Shown here: positions 1 to 8,338 of the stretch, one piece after another
Layout: each line of letters opens with the position of its first letter
How positions within the stretch are numbered: the stretch's first letter is position 1
NCBI RefSeq assembly: GCF_000186865.1
Contig: NW_008705573.1
Location: 116,257 to 180,256 of the forward strand
Length of the DNA stretch: 64,000 nucleotides
Origin: Aureococcus anophagefferens
Lineage: Eukaryota; Sar; Pelagophyceae; Pelagomonadales; Pelagomonadaceae
Direction: 5' to 3'
The notes under the pieces: generated by a model
Databases searched by the model: none
Told to the model about the DNA's origin: nothing
Seen by the model: only the letters and a program-made list of their open reading frames with translations
Position numbers and translations under genes: made by a program

Positions 1-123
1 CAGCTCGAAATCGAGAGCCTTTACCAGCTCAAAGCGGAAGGCACTTGCGCAGGCGGCCCCGGTCCTTTTCAGTTCAAACCAGGCCTCGCCGACACTATCG
101 CGGCTGGCAACCTCCAAGCGTAA
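1..123 (+). CDS. 3' end of an unidentified protein (partial)
   Basis: Frame 1 is open from the first base of the window to a TAA at 121-123 and encodes the last 40 residues of a protein, ending PGLADTIAAGNLQA. The gene begins outside the window. The peptide has a balanced composition with little of the Arg/Ala/Pro bias typical of non-coding frames here, which is the main reason for calling it coding. It lies tandem to and upstream of the F-box-like gene. No family was recognised, and a chance open frame cannot be excluded. Confidence 0.45.
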   Translation, partial: QLEIESLYQLKAEGTCAGGPGPFQFKPGLADTIAAGNLQA

Positions 124-300
124 AAGTAAGATCCGCCGCAAATAACGACTCACCGGGAGCGGGACGTGGAGCGGCTTTAGGCCACGGTGACGTATAGGGT
201 GCCTTGACTCAGCCCCTGAGGCGTCCTTTGGCGACTCAAATTCGTCCACAGCCAAATCGGGTCGACCACTTTGAACACGGGCGGCCGCGGCCAACGAAGC

Positions 301-1188
301 ATGCAGCAGACGACGTTGACCACGCTCTTCAAGCGTGCCCGAGACGCTTCGCACGCCAAGAACTGTCGCCTCCTGGCTGAGCGAGGTGTTGGCAGCCTCG
401 GTCTACCGGAAGACGTGACGACTTCCGTGCTCAGCTATTCGGACCTACGGGGCGTGGCCGCGTGCGCCGCGGCGAGCTCTGAGCTCATGCGCTGCCTCGT
501 GCGCCTCAGCCCGGACCTCGAGCACCGCCTCGTGCTCCGGCGTTTCCCGCTGCTCGCGACAGTCGCGGAACACGTCGACGCGGAACCGCGCGAGCTGTTC
601 TACTCCCAGATGGACCTCTTCGAGGAGCATCCCCACCGCACTCTGGCTCCCGTCCGCGGACTCGACGAGTACACCTTTTCCCTGGAAATCGAATTTCAGC
701 AATTACCACCTATCAACGGCATCGCGCACCGTGAGTCCGTCTTCGTGGGTACGGGTTCGCCCATGGACTTCCGAGGGTCACCGATTCTCAGATTCTACCC
801 ACCAGCCGACCTTTATGAGCGAGCTATGGATACCGAATTCAATATATTCGTACGCGTCATGGCCACGAAGCGCTTCGAGAAAGGGCGGGCGCGACTTGGA
901 CTGGGCGATGTCGACGATTTCTACGACGGCCTGATCTTTTACAGCTTGGGACGCATGCGGCATGAAGTGGAGACTGGGCCGCGTCCGACGAGTTTCCTTG
1001 ATCAGAGTATCAGTGATGCTTGGGGAAGCGAATGGCCGGAGCTGAATGGGAGATGGGGCCCACCCCGGTCGGAGATTTCTGCCAGTGAATTTGATTTGCA
1101 TTTCGCATGGGAGAATCCGAACGACTCCCGTGAAATGCCCCTCGAGGACGTCTGCCTCGCGCTCGAGCACTACGTCACCTGGGTCTAG
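301..1188 (+). CDS. F-box-like protein of unknown target
   Basis: A 295-residue protein read from the first ATG; the open frame upstream of it has no ATG. Residues ~35-75 contain a motif resembling an F-box (LPEDVTTSVLSYSDLRGVAA), the segment that binds SKP1 in SCF ubiquitin ligases. No Kelch, LRR or WD repeat follows; the remaining ~220 residues are a mixed alpha/beta sequence I do not recognise. Base composition is noticeably less GC-rich than most neighbours. The gene is convergent with the alpha/beta hydrolase, with 13 bp between stop codons. The function is inferred only from the F-box-like start. Confidence 0.6.
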   Translation: MQQTTLTTLFKRARDASHAKNCRLLAERGVGSLGLPEDVTTSVLSYSDLRGVAACAAASSELMRCLVRLSPDLEHRLVLRRFPLLATVAEHVDAEPRELFYSQMDLFEEHPHRTLAPVRGLDEYTFSLEIEFQQLPPINGIAHRESVFVGTGSPMDFRGSPILRFYPPADLYERAMDTEFNIFVRVMATKRFEKGRARLGLGDVDDFYDGLIFYSLGRMRHEVETGPRPTSFLDQSISDAWGSEWPELNGRWGPPRSEISASEFDLHFAWENPNDSREMPLEDVCLALEHYVTWV

Positions 1189-1201
1189 GAACGCCATAAT
1201 C

Positions 1202-2104
1202 TTAGCGACACCGATCCACGATCGCGCAGAGGTCCGCGACGAACTCGTCGGCGTTCGTGTTGTGGATGGAGTGGCTCGCGGTGGGGAACTCCCTGACCCG
1301 CGCCGCGGGCAGGCGCGCGGCCAGGTCGTCGATGCCGTCCGCGCCGTCCCACTGCGCGACGGTGCCGTCCCGGCCCGCGACCCAGAGGTGCACCTCGAAG
1401 GGCAGGTCCGCGGCGGCGAGCGCGGACCACGCCTTGGACCCGTCGGCGCTCGAGAGGACGTGCTTCTTCGCGAGCGCCTGGGCCCGCGGGTTGACGTCGG
1501 ACCACCAGGTTCCGTCCGGCTGCTCGCGGAGCCGCTTGCCGACCCAGGACTCGACGCGGCCCGCGTCGTCGTAGTGCGCCAGCAGCGCGGCCTTGGCCGC
1601 TTCCAGCGACGGGAACGACCGGTCGAAGGCCGGGAGCGGCCCCGGCGCGGCCCACTTGGCCCGCGGCACCGCGTCCATGTCCTCGACGACGACGGCGGCG
1701 AGCAGGCCGGGATCCTCTTGCGCGGCGATGCGCGCGACCTCCATGGCGACGCGTCCGCCCATGGAATGACCGACGAGCACCCAGGGCTTCGCGACGCCGC
1801 GAGCCTCGACGGCCGCGACGACGTCGCGCGCGAGCGCCTCGCTGGAGAACTCGTCGACGTCGCCGAGCGGCGACTCGCCGTGGCCGCGCAGGTCGAGCGC
1901 GAGGCACGGGTAATTTTTCGACTGGAGCGCGGCGAGCGTCGACGTCCAGGTCTCCTTGCTGCTGTCCAGGCCGTGGACGAGCACGCTGGTCGGCTTTTTC
2001 GCGTTTATTGATGATGCCAGAGGGATGCGCGCGTCTGATAACGCGTGCGAGGAGGTCGCAAACGCCGCGACGGCGACGCAGCGGCTAGCAAAGAGGTGCG
2101 CCAT
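1202..2104 (-). CDS. Alpha/beta hydrolase (ABHD11-like), secreted or organelle-targeted
   Basis: 300 residues with a complete alpha/beta-hydrolase plan. An N-terminal hydrophobic leader (MAHLFASRCVAVAAF) is followed by the oxyanion-hole segment VLVHGLDSSKETW, the strand LALDLRGHGES and the nucleophile elbow VGHSMGGRVA, whose Ser is the predicted nucleophile. The catalytic His is likely in FPTASHSIHNTN near the C terminus. The arrangement resembles ABHD11 and epoxide-hydrolase-like esterases; the substrate is unknown. The leader suggests a secretory, mitochondrial or plastid destination. It is divergent from the SND3-Hsp70 gene across 346 bp. Confidence 0.85.
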   Translation of the reverse strand: MAHLFASRCVAVAAFATSSHALSDARIPLASSINAKKPTSVLVHGLDSSKETWTSTLAALQSKNYPCLALDLRGHGESPLGDVDEFSSEALARDVVAAVEARGVAKPWVLVGHSMGGRVAMEVARIAAQEDPGLLAAVVVEDMDAVPRAKWAAPGPLPAFDRSFPSLEAAKAALLAHYDDAGRVESWVGKRLREQPDGTWWSDVNPRAQALAKKHVLSSADGSKAWSALAAADLPFEVHLWVAGRDGTVAQWDGADGIDDLAARLPAARVREFPTASHSIHNTNADEFVADLCAIVDRCR

Positions 2105-2450
2105 CGTTCTTGCCGCAGCAACTTGAACTTCTGAGACCAGCGAGCGAGGTGGTCGAGGTGTACGTTCGCGTCGGCCGCGCTGCCGGCCGCCGCCGATCTC
2201 TCGTCGTGTTTGCCAGCGTCCGCGAACGTGCCTCTAGCCGGCGCCTGCACGGCTCCGCAGCTCGACGAAGCTCCCTCCAGCGGCGGCGCCTGCGCGGTTT
2301 TGTAGCCTCCCAAAGCTGCAAGCGTCGCCGCCGCGGGCGCCTCAACGACGCGGCCGCGCGCCTACGCCGACACCGCCGCTCGTTCGCGCGCGCGCCGCGC
2401 CGAAGGTCTCCGACGCGCGCGCGCGCGCAGGTTCCGCCCGCGCATCCACC
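2105..2450. promoter_or_regulatory. Divergent intergenic region
   Basis: 346 bp between the start codons of the alpha/beta hydrolase (minus) and the SND3-Hsp70 fusion (plus). It must hold both 5' leaders and promoters. It is GC-rich with CG-alternating stretches near 2380-2430. No TATA box or other defined element is convincing. Confidence 0.5.
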
Positions 2451-4451
2451 ATGGCCGCCGACGCGCCGCCAGCCGCCGCGGACGCGAATGCCGCCGCGGA
2501 CGCGAAGGCCGCCGCCGACGCCAAGGCCGCGGCCCCCGACGCCAAAGCCGACGCCGACACTAAACCCGCCGCGGACGCCGACGCGGCCCGGGCCCAAGCC
2601 AAGGCCGCGAAGAAAGACGCCGCGAAGCGCGCGAAGGCCGACGCGAAGAAGAAGGCCGAGGCCCCGGAGCCGGAGATTTCGCCGAAGCAGTTCATCGTGC
2701 CGTGCCTCATGATGGCCGCCAAGTTCTTCAAGCTCGACTTTTCGCCCTACGTCGACCAGCTCCGCGCCGGCTTCGCGTGCGCGTGCGCTCTGACGCTCGG
2801 CGTCCACTTCCTCGTCAAGTCCATCGCCGCGGGCAAGAAGGACGCGACGGAGCTTACGGTCGCGACGAAGACCTGGACCGTCTGCGACTACGACCAGGCC
2901 GAGGCCCTCAAGAAGGTCAAGGGCGCGCTCGCGTCCGCGTGCATTCCACTCGCGATGCACTACAAGTGGGGCAGCCCCATGCCCCTCCTCTTCCAGTGCA
3001 TCACGCAGCCCATGAATCTGCTCGGCGACCCCCTCGTCCGGATCCACCTCCTCGGCAGGAAGCCCGAGGGCGAGCTCGCGCGGCCGTTCAAGGCGGCGCC
3101 GAACCCGCTCGCGGACCTCCTCGGCGGCGGCGACGACGCGGCCGGCGCTTCCAAGCCCAAGGAGAAGAAGAAGCCGCCGGCGGCCCTGGACTCGTCCATG
3201 CTCATCCTCTTCGTGTCGCTGCTCGTGAGCGCCTGCGCCGTCGCGAGCGCTTTGGGCTTCCGCGGGCGCGTTGAGGTCGTGGGCATCGACCTGGGCACGA
3301 CCTACAGCGTCGTCGCCGTCTCCGAGGGCCGCAAGGGCGTGCGCGTCTTCGACGACCCGGACCGAGGCAAGCTCACGGCGTCGACGGTCGCGTTCCTCAA
3401 GGGCGGCGCCGTCGCCGTCGGCGCGGCCGCGAAAGCGCACGCGGCCAAGGATCCGCGGCACGTCCTCTTCGACGCGAAGCGCTTCATCGGCCGCGACTTC
3501 GACGACGAGAGCGTGGCGCTGCAGGCGAAGAAGTACACCTTTGAGGTGGTGAAGGACGCGAACTCGACCGGCTGCGCGTTCGCGCTCGACGTGCCGGGCC
3601 ACCCGGCCGCGGCGACGCCCGTCGACGTCGGCGCCGAGGTCGTCAAGGCCCTCATGCGCACGGTCCACGACGACCTGGGCCACGAGAACGTGAAGCGCGC
3701 GGTCATCGCCGTGCCCGCGAGCTTCGGACCGGCGCAGATCGCGGCGACGGGCGACGCGTTTAAGGCCGCGGGCCTCAAAGTCGCGCGCGTCATGCCCGAG
3801 CCCGTCGCCGCCGCCGTCGCCTACGGCCTCCACAAAAAGAAGGACGTGAACCACGTGCTGGTCTACGACTTTGGCGGCGGCACGCTCGACGTGTCGATCC
3901 TCTACGTGCAGGACGGGTCCATCGAGGTCGTCGCGAACGGCGGCGACAACGACCTCGGCGGCACGGACTTCGACCAGTGCGTCGCCGAGGATCTCGCGGC
4001 GGACGTGGCGGCGCGGACGGGCGCGGGCGACAGCGTCGCCCGGGCTGCGGGCTGCGAGGCGCGCGAGCCGCTCTGCGCGCGGCACGTCCTCGCGTCCATG
4101 GGCGAGCGGCTCAAGATCGCCGTGTCCGACGCGGCGTCCGCCGACGCGGCGTGCCTCGCGCCGCGCGAAAGCTGCGACGACCTCGTGCGCGTCGAGTTCG
4201 CCTACACGCGGAAGCGCTTCGAGAAGGCGTGCGACCACCTCTTCGTGCGCGCGATCGACACCGTCGCGCGCACGCTCGACGAGGGCATGCTCACGCACCG
4301 CGACATCGACGAGGTCGTCATGGTCGGCGGCACGAGCCGCGTGCCCAGGGTCCGCGACACGCTCCGGGACCACCTCCGCGTCGACAAGCTCAACACGGAG
4401 ATCGACCCGGACGTCACCGTCGCCGTCGGCGCCGCGTCCATCCTCGACTAA
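2451..4451 (+). CDS. SND3/Pho88 domain fused to an HSPA13-like Hsp70 ATPase
   Basis: 666 residues in one uninterrupted frame, starting at an ATG in good context (ccaccATGG). Residues 1-75 are Ala/Asp/Lys-rich. Residues ~78-226 match Pho88/SND3, the membrane protein of the SRP-independent ER-targeting pathway; diagnostic segments are TVCDYDQAEALKKVKGAL, HYKW..PMPLLFQ and VRIHLLGRKPEGELARPFKA. A hydrophobic segment (249-270) follows. Residues 276-666 form an Hsp70 nucleotide-binding domain with VVGIDLGTTYSVVAV, DAKRFIG, YDFGGGTLDVS, LGGTDF and VVMVGGTSRVPRVRDTL. There is no substrate-binding domain, as in HSPA13/STCH, and GLHK....HVLVYDFGGG also resembles HSPA13. I infer a membrane-anchored ATPase at the ER that couples SND targeting to chaperone activity. 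Topology is uncertain. Confidence 0.88.
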   Translation: MAADAPPAAADANAAADAKAAADAKAAAPDAKADADTKPAADADAARAQAKAAKKDAAKRAKADAKKKAEAPEPEISPKQFIVPCLMMAAKFFKLDFSPYVDQLRAGFACACALTLGVHFLVKSIAAGKKDATELTVATKTWTVCDYDQAEALKKVKGALASACIPLAMHYKWGSPMPLLFQCITQPMNLLGDPLVRIHLLGRKPEGELARPFKAAPNPLADLLGGGDDAAGASKPKEKKKPPAALDSSMLILFVSLLVSACAVASALGFRGRVEVVGIDLGTTYSVVAVSEGRKGVRVFDDPDRGKLTASTVAFLKGGAVAVGAAAKAHAAKDPRHVLFDAKRFIGRDFDDESVALQAKKYTFEVVKDANSTGCAFALDVPGHPAAATPVDVGAEVVKALMRTVHDDLGHENVKRAVIAVPASFGPAQIAATGDAFKAAGLKVARVMPEPVAAAVAYGLHKKKDVNHVLVYDFGGGTLDVSILYVQDGSIEVVANGGDNDLGGTDFDQCVAEDLAADVAARTGAGDSVARAAGCEAREPLCARHVLASMGERLKIAVSDAASADAACLAPRESCDDLVRVEFAYTRKRFEKACDHLFVRAIDTVARTLDEGMLTHRDIDEVVMVGGTSRVPRVRDTLRDHLRVDKLNTEIDPDVTVAVGAASILD

Positions 4452-4465
4452 GACTGCCGCCTGTA

Positions 4466-5764
4466 TTACGCGTCCGACGCGGCGCGCGCGCGCTTCTTCT
4501 TCTTCTTCTTCGCGGGCGGCGCCTCCGCCTCGTCGGCGGCGTCGAAGATGCGGCCGAGGTGGGCGAGGTAGTGGCCGACGAACCCCACGCGCGGCTCTGC
4601 GTCGCCGTCCGGGTCCGTCCACACCTCCGGGTACGCGAGGCCCGCGCCGAAAATGGAGCCGCCGTAGAGCGCGCCGCGTCGGCCGGCCGTTTCCGGAAAG
4701 TCGACCTGCACGATATCCTCGGCGTAGTCGCGGGTGTTGGTGCCGGGGACGAAGACGTCCGGGGGCGCCGCAGGCGCGAAGCCCGCGGCGTAGATGATCG
4801 CCTCGGCGCCGTCGGCCGCGAGCCGCGCCGCGACGCTCTCCGGGTCCGCGGCCGCGTCGAGCGTCTCGTAGCCGATGCTCGTCCCGACGGCGGTGCGGGT
4901 CCAGGCCGCGACGGCGCCCTTGAGGCCCGTGCCGTCGCGCTTGATCCAGCCGTCGCGCTCCTCGGCGTAGCGCGGCTCGCCCGCGAGGTCGTAGACGCAG
5001 ACGTCGGCGCCGCGCGCCGCGCAGTTCTTCGCCGCGAGCATGCCCGAGTGGGCCCCGCCGATGACGGCGACGCGCACGCCCCGCACGGCGCCGGCGAGCG
5101 CGTCGATCGTCGCCTCGGCGCGCTTCGTCGCCTCGTCAGGCGCGAGCGCGAGCGCCAGGTCGATGACGAAGACGCCGCGCGCCTCCAGCGCGGCGCGCAG
5201 CTCCGGCGACGCCTCGCGGGGCGCGCCGCCCGTCGCCAGGAGCACGCGCGTCGCCCGGCAGACGACGTCGCCGACGCCGCACTCCGCGTCCCAGCCGTCG
5301 TCGCGGCGCACGAGCGAGTGCACGAGGACGCCGTCGCGCGCGAGCCCGAGGCGGCCGCCGGCCCGCATGGCCGCCGACGCGTCGAGGAGCGCGTCGAGCG
5401 ACAGCCGCAGGGGCGCCGTCGCCGCCGGCGGCGCCGCCGCGAGGCCCGCCGCGCCCCGACGCCGCTGCGCGGCCGCGAAGTCGAACGCGTCGACGCTCTC
5501 GAACGCGGCCACGAGGCGGTCGTTCCGCGTGTTCGTCGGCACCTCGCCAAAGTCGCCGAGCCAGCCCATGGCCTCCCAGGGCGTCTTCGACACCCAGCCC
5601 ACGGACGCGCCGCCGCGCTGGAGCAGGGCGCCGACGGCGCAGGTCCCGCAGGGCCCGCCGCCGACGACGAGCCAGTCCAGCTTCTTCGCGTCGGCGCTGC
5701 GCTGGAACGCCTGGGCGAGGTCCACGGGCTTCTCCACCAGCTTCTTCCACCACGGGCTCGCCAT
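4466..5764 (-). CDS. FAD/NAD(P)-dependent oxidoreductase (flavin monooxygenase-like)
   Basis: 432 residues. An N-terminal dinucleotide-binding motif VVGGGPCGTCAVGAL (residues ~33-47) is a GxGxxG-type FAD site. A second Rossmann motif, VAVIGGAHSGMLAAKN, near residue 230 is the likely NAD(P)H site. Two-site architecture fits the flavin monooxygenase / pyridine-nucleotide oxidoreductase superfamily. YAAGFAP near residue 325 matches the ATG motif that often precedes the C-terminal FAD contact. The C terminus is Lys-rich (PPAKKKKKKRARAASDA) and could be a nuclear or membrane-proximal signal. The substrate is unknown. It is convergent with the SND3-Hsp70 gene, with 14 bp between stops. Confidence 0.82.
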   Translation of the reverse strand: MASPWWKKLVEKPVDLAQAFQRSADAKKLDWLVVGGGPCGTCAVGALLQRGGASVGWVSKTPWEAMGWLGDFGEVPTNTRNDRLVAAFESVDAFDFAAAQRRRGAAGLAAAPPAATAPLRLSLDALLDASAAMRAGGRLGLARDGVLVHSLVRRDDGWDAECGVGDVVCRATRVLLATGGAPREASPELRAALEARGVFVIDLALALAPDEATKRAEATIDALAGAVRGVRVAVIGGAHSGMLAAKNCAARGADVCVYDLAGEPRYAEERDGWIKRDGTGLKGAVAAWTRTAVGTSIGYETLDAAADPESVAARLAADGAEAIIYAAGFAPAAPPDVFVPGTNTRDYAEDIVQVDFPETAGRRGALYGGSIFGAGLAYPEVWTDPDGDAEPRVGFVGHYLAHLGRIFDAADEAEAPPAKKKKKKRARAASDA

Positions 5765-5935
5765 TATACGCGCGCCTCACGCGAGCAAAGCTGCGCCCAT
5801 GCTGTGGTAATTTTACGGCGATCGTGACGGCTCCTTGATGCAAGCACTTGGTCGATGGGTGCTCCAATCCGCGTCCTGACAAGCGCACAATCCGCGTCAT
5901 GACACGCGCACACTGCTAGCACTCAACACCCAATC

Positions 5936-6601
5936 ATGGCCTGCATGGACTACATCAAAGACATCGTCGACGAGCGCCGCCACGAGCTGGCGTCGATGCC
6001 GCGCGAGACCAAAAGTTGCGGACACCAGTGCTACCCGTCGTCCGTCGCCAAGTGCTGCGCCTGCTCGGACCTGCGTCCCGTGCGCGAGGAGGGCACGTAC
6101 CCGTCGTACGCCGACGGCGCCGGCGCGACGAACGACGGCAGACGGTCCGACCATTATTGCCCTGTTTGCTGCCCGAACAACTTCCTGCGGTGGCAGCGGC
6201 GGCGCGACGAGGAGGCCGCGCGCGTCGCGGCGCGGCACGAGCGCCTGGACGCGGAGCGCGCGCTGGCGACGTCGGCGCTGGCCGAGGACCGGGACCGCGC
6301 GCGCGCCGGAGAGCAGCGCGGGCCGTTCGAGTACCAGAACGGCGATGTGTACGACGGCCAGTGGCTCGACGGCGAGCGCCACGGCCGCGGGACGATGACC
6401 TACGCGGAGGACGGGTCGACCTACGACGGCATCTGGCGCCGCGGCAAGGAGCACGGCCGCGGCCGGAAGGAGTTCCTCGACGGGATCTCGTACGTCGGCG
6501 ACTTCGAGCACGGCATGATGCACGGCCAGGGCCGCTTCACGATGGCCGACGGCGTCGTGCTCGACGGCGCGTTCCTCGAGGACGAGTGGCAGGGCGCGTA
6601 A
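5936..6601 (+). CDS. MORN-repeat protein with Cys-rich N terminus
   Basis: 221 residues. The N-terminal third is Cys-rich (CGHQCYPSSVAKCCACSDL and CPVCCPNN), suggesting a small zinc-binding module. A charged, probably helical linker (~85-125) leads to at least three MORN repeats at ~128-215 with the pattern YDGQWLDGERHGRGTMTY, YDGIWRRGKEHGRG and YVGDFEHGMMHGQGRF. MORN repeats often mediate lipid binding or scaffold assembly at membranes and cytoskeleton. It is convergent with the SLC10-like gene, with 9 bp between stops. The specific role is unknown. Confidence 0.85.
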   Translation: MACMDYIKDIVDERRHELASMPRETKSCGHQCYPSSVAKCCACSDLRPVREEGTYPSYADGAGATNDGRRSDHYCPVCCPNNFLRWQRRRDEEAARVAARHERLDAERALATSALAEDRDRARAGEQRGPFEYQNGDVYDGQWLDGERHGRGTMTYAEDGSTYDGIWRRGKEHGRGRKEFLDGISYVGDFEHGMMHGQGRFTMADGVVLDGAFLEDEWQGA

Positions 6602-6610
6602 GCAAGCGAG

Positions 6611-7744
6611 CTAGCGCGTCGTCGCGGGGTCCCCGTCGTCCGCGCGACTTCCCGCGCGGCTCCGGCCGCGCGCGCGGCGCGAAAAGGGGAAGCACCCGCG
6701 CTTCTTCGGCGGCGGCGGCGGCGACTCGGCGTCGGGGAGGAGCGACTGGTCGAGGTCGACGTTGATGGAGACCGTCGAGCCGAAGGACTCGGAGATGCGG
6801 AGCTGCGCGATGTCGTCCTCGGACGCGTCCGGCTGGTAGTCGTTGAGGAGGAACTTGAAGAGGTTCTCCGTCGGCGGCGCGTGGGACCAGCCCATCTGCC
6901 AGGCGAAGACGCCGAAGAGCCCGATGAAGACGATCTCCGCGAGGCCGTAGACGAGGGGCACGGCCGTCGCCGCGCCCGCGTCCGACCGGGGAAACGCGGA
7001 GAGCGCGATGGTCAGGGCCAGCGCCGTGTTCTGGTAGACGCACTCGATGGCCACCGTCGTCGCCTCCGGCGGCGGGAGCTTGAGCATGCGGGAGATGGTG
7101 ACGGTCGCGCCGAGGCCCATGGGCACGGGCAGGCACACGCCCAGGAACCAGCGCAGCGGCTTCCGATAGATGGGGTCGTGGCTCATCGTGTTCCTCGCGC
7201 CGCTCAGGCCCATGAGCGCGATGCCCGCGAGCGTCCCGAACTTGTTCACGATGGAACGGCCCCGGCGCTCGAGGTGCGCCGACGCGACCAGCCCCGCGGC
7301 GACGGCCGCGACGACGACCGAGCAGGAAACGAGGATTTGGTACCAGTCGAGCCCCACGTCGCGGCCGCTCACGGTCTGCACGTAGAGATACAGATTCAGC
7401 GGCAGCGCCGCACAACTAAAAACCGTCGACGCCGACGTGATGGCCACGGACAGCGCGAGGTCCGCGTTGCAGACGCTGCACCAAAAGCCGGAGAAGCCGC
7501 CGGACGGGCTCGTCGTGATGACCAGGAGCGTCGTCGCCGTGACGACGGGCTGGGGCAGCAGCCAATATACGCAGACGTAGCCCAGGAAGGGCATGACGAG
7601 GAAGTGGCAGCAGAGGCCGCAGATGATGCCCTTGGCCTTGCGGAACTGGAGCAGGCACAGCCGGGCGTCGCAGCTGCCGGCCATGGAGGCCAGGAGCACG
7701 AAGAGCAGCAGCTGGCTGCAGAACTCGAAGAGGGACACGCGCAT
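6611..7744 (-). CDS. SLC10/BASS-type sodium-coupled transporter (bile acid:Na+ symporter family)
   Basis: 377 residues with eight to nine hydrophobic segments between residues 5 and 290, then a hydrophilic Pro/Arg-rich tail. Family cues are PSGGFSGFWCSVCNADLALS (residues ~79-98) and ECVYQNTALALTIALSAF (residues ~233-250). These occupy the positions of the two crossover motifs, GG.FSN.....D.dLS and E...QN, that bind Na+ in SLC10/ASBT-like transporters. Plant and algal homologues move pyruvate, sterol conjugates or other organic anions. The substrate and membrane are not evident, and no clear plastid presequence is visible. It is divergent from the small membrane protein at 7961. Confidence 0.82.
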   Translation of the reverse strand: MRVSLFEFCSQLLLFVLLASMAGSCDARLCLLQFRKAKGIICGLCCHFLVMPFLGYVCVYWLLPQPVVTATTLLVITTSPSGGFSGFWCSVCNADLALSVAITSASTVFSCAALPLNLYLYVQTVSGRDVGLDWYQILVSCSVVVAAVAAGLVASAHLERRGRSIVNKFGTLAGIALMGLSGARNTMSHDPIYRKPLRWFLGVCLPVPMGLGATVTISRMLKLPPPEATTVAIECVYQNTALALTIALSAFPRSDAGAATAVPLVYGLAEIVFIGLFGVFAWQMGWSHAPPTENLFKFLLNDYQPDASEDDIAQLRISESFGSTVSINVDLDQSLLPDAESPPPPPKKRGCFPFSRRARGRSRAGSRADDGDPATTR

Positions 7745-7960
7745 GGCGGGGGGCTGCGCGGAGGCGTCTCAGGAAGGGGGTGGGCGTCGCCCGGGCAGTT
7801 TCCATCAGCTCCAATCAGGATGCGCCGCGAGCCCGTTGACAGATCGTTGACGACAAGGTTGATCCGGCCAACGTTCTTGCCGCAGGATCTCCGAGCACTC
7901 GCAAGCTCTTCTCGTCGCGCGCGCTCGCGCCGCAGCGCTTGCAAGCGAGACGCAGCAGCG

Positions 7961-8338
7961 ATGGTGCTCATCGGCGCGCCGTCGCCGGCGGTCGTGCAGT
8001 GCGCCAACGCCCTGTTCCTCGCCGCCGCGATCGTCCAGGACGTGCTCGTGATCCGGCTGCTGCTCAGCGGCGCCTTCATCTGCTTGATCGTCGACGCCTG
8101 CCGCCTCGCGCAGGAGACGGGCGTGCTCCAGCTCGACTTCCTGGCCTGGGGCGTGCTGACGGGCATGGTCCACTGGTTCTACGCCTACCGCCTCGCGGCG
8201 CGGCAACGGCGGCGCGGCGCGGAGCGCGCGCCGCTCGCGGCGCCGAAGCCCGACGGCGCGCCGCGGCCGCCGCGGCAGCAGAGCGCCGAGCGCGAGCCGC
8301 TCGCGGCGCCGAAACCCGACGACGGCGCGCCGGTCTAA
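7961..8338 (+). CDS. Small membrane protein resembling the Popeye membrane segment
   Basis: 125 residues. About 80 hydrophobic residues form three membrane spans (NALFLAAAIVQDVLVI, LLLSGAFICLIVDACR, DFLAWGVLTGMVHWFYAYRL). They are followed by a polar tail with a duplicated motif, RAPLAAPKPDGAP and REPLAAPKPDDGAP. The three-helix pattern ending in an aromatic stretch resembles the membrane region of Popeye-domain (POPDC) proteins, but no cyclic-nucleotide-binding domain follows, so the likeness is tentative. Its stop codon overlaps that of the convergent NHL-like gene by 4 nt. Confidence 0.6.
   Translation: MVLIGAPSPAVVQCANALFLAAAIVQDVLVIRLLLSGAFICLIVDACRLAQETGVLQLDFLAWGVLTGMVHWFYAYRLAARQRRRGAERAPLAAPKPDGAPRPPRQQSAEREPLAAPKPDDGAPV

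Noticed and set aside
2085..4622. An 845-codon minus-strand open frame opposite the SND3-Hsp70 gene
   Set aside because: Composition is Arg/Val/Glu/Asp-biased, a mirror of GC-rich codons on the plus strand; it shows no motif, and the plus frame has clear homology.
3977..5827. A 616-codon plus-strand frame spanning the ends of two genes
   Set aside because: It is Arg-rich and shadow-like, and crosses the convergent stop codons of two convincing genes.
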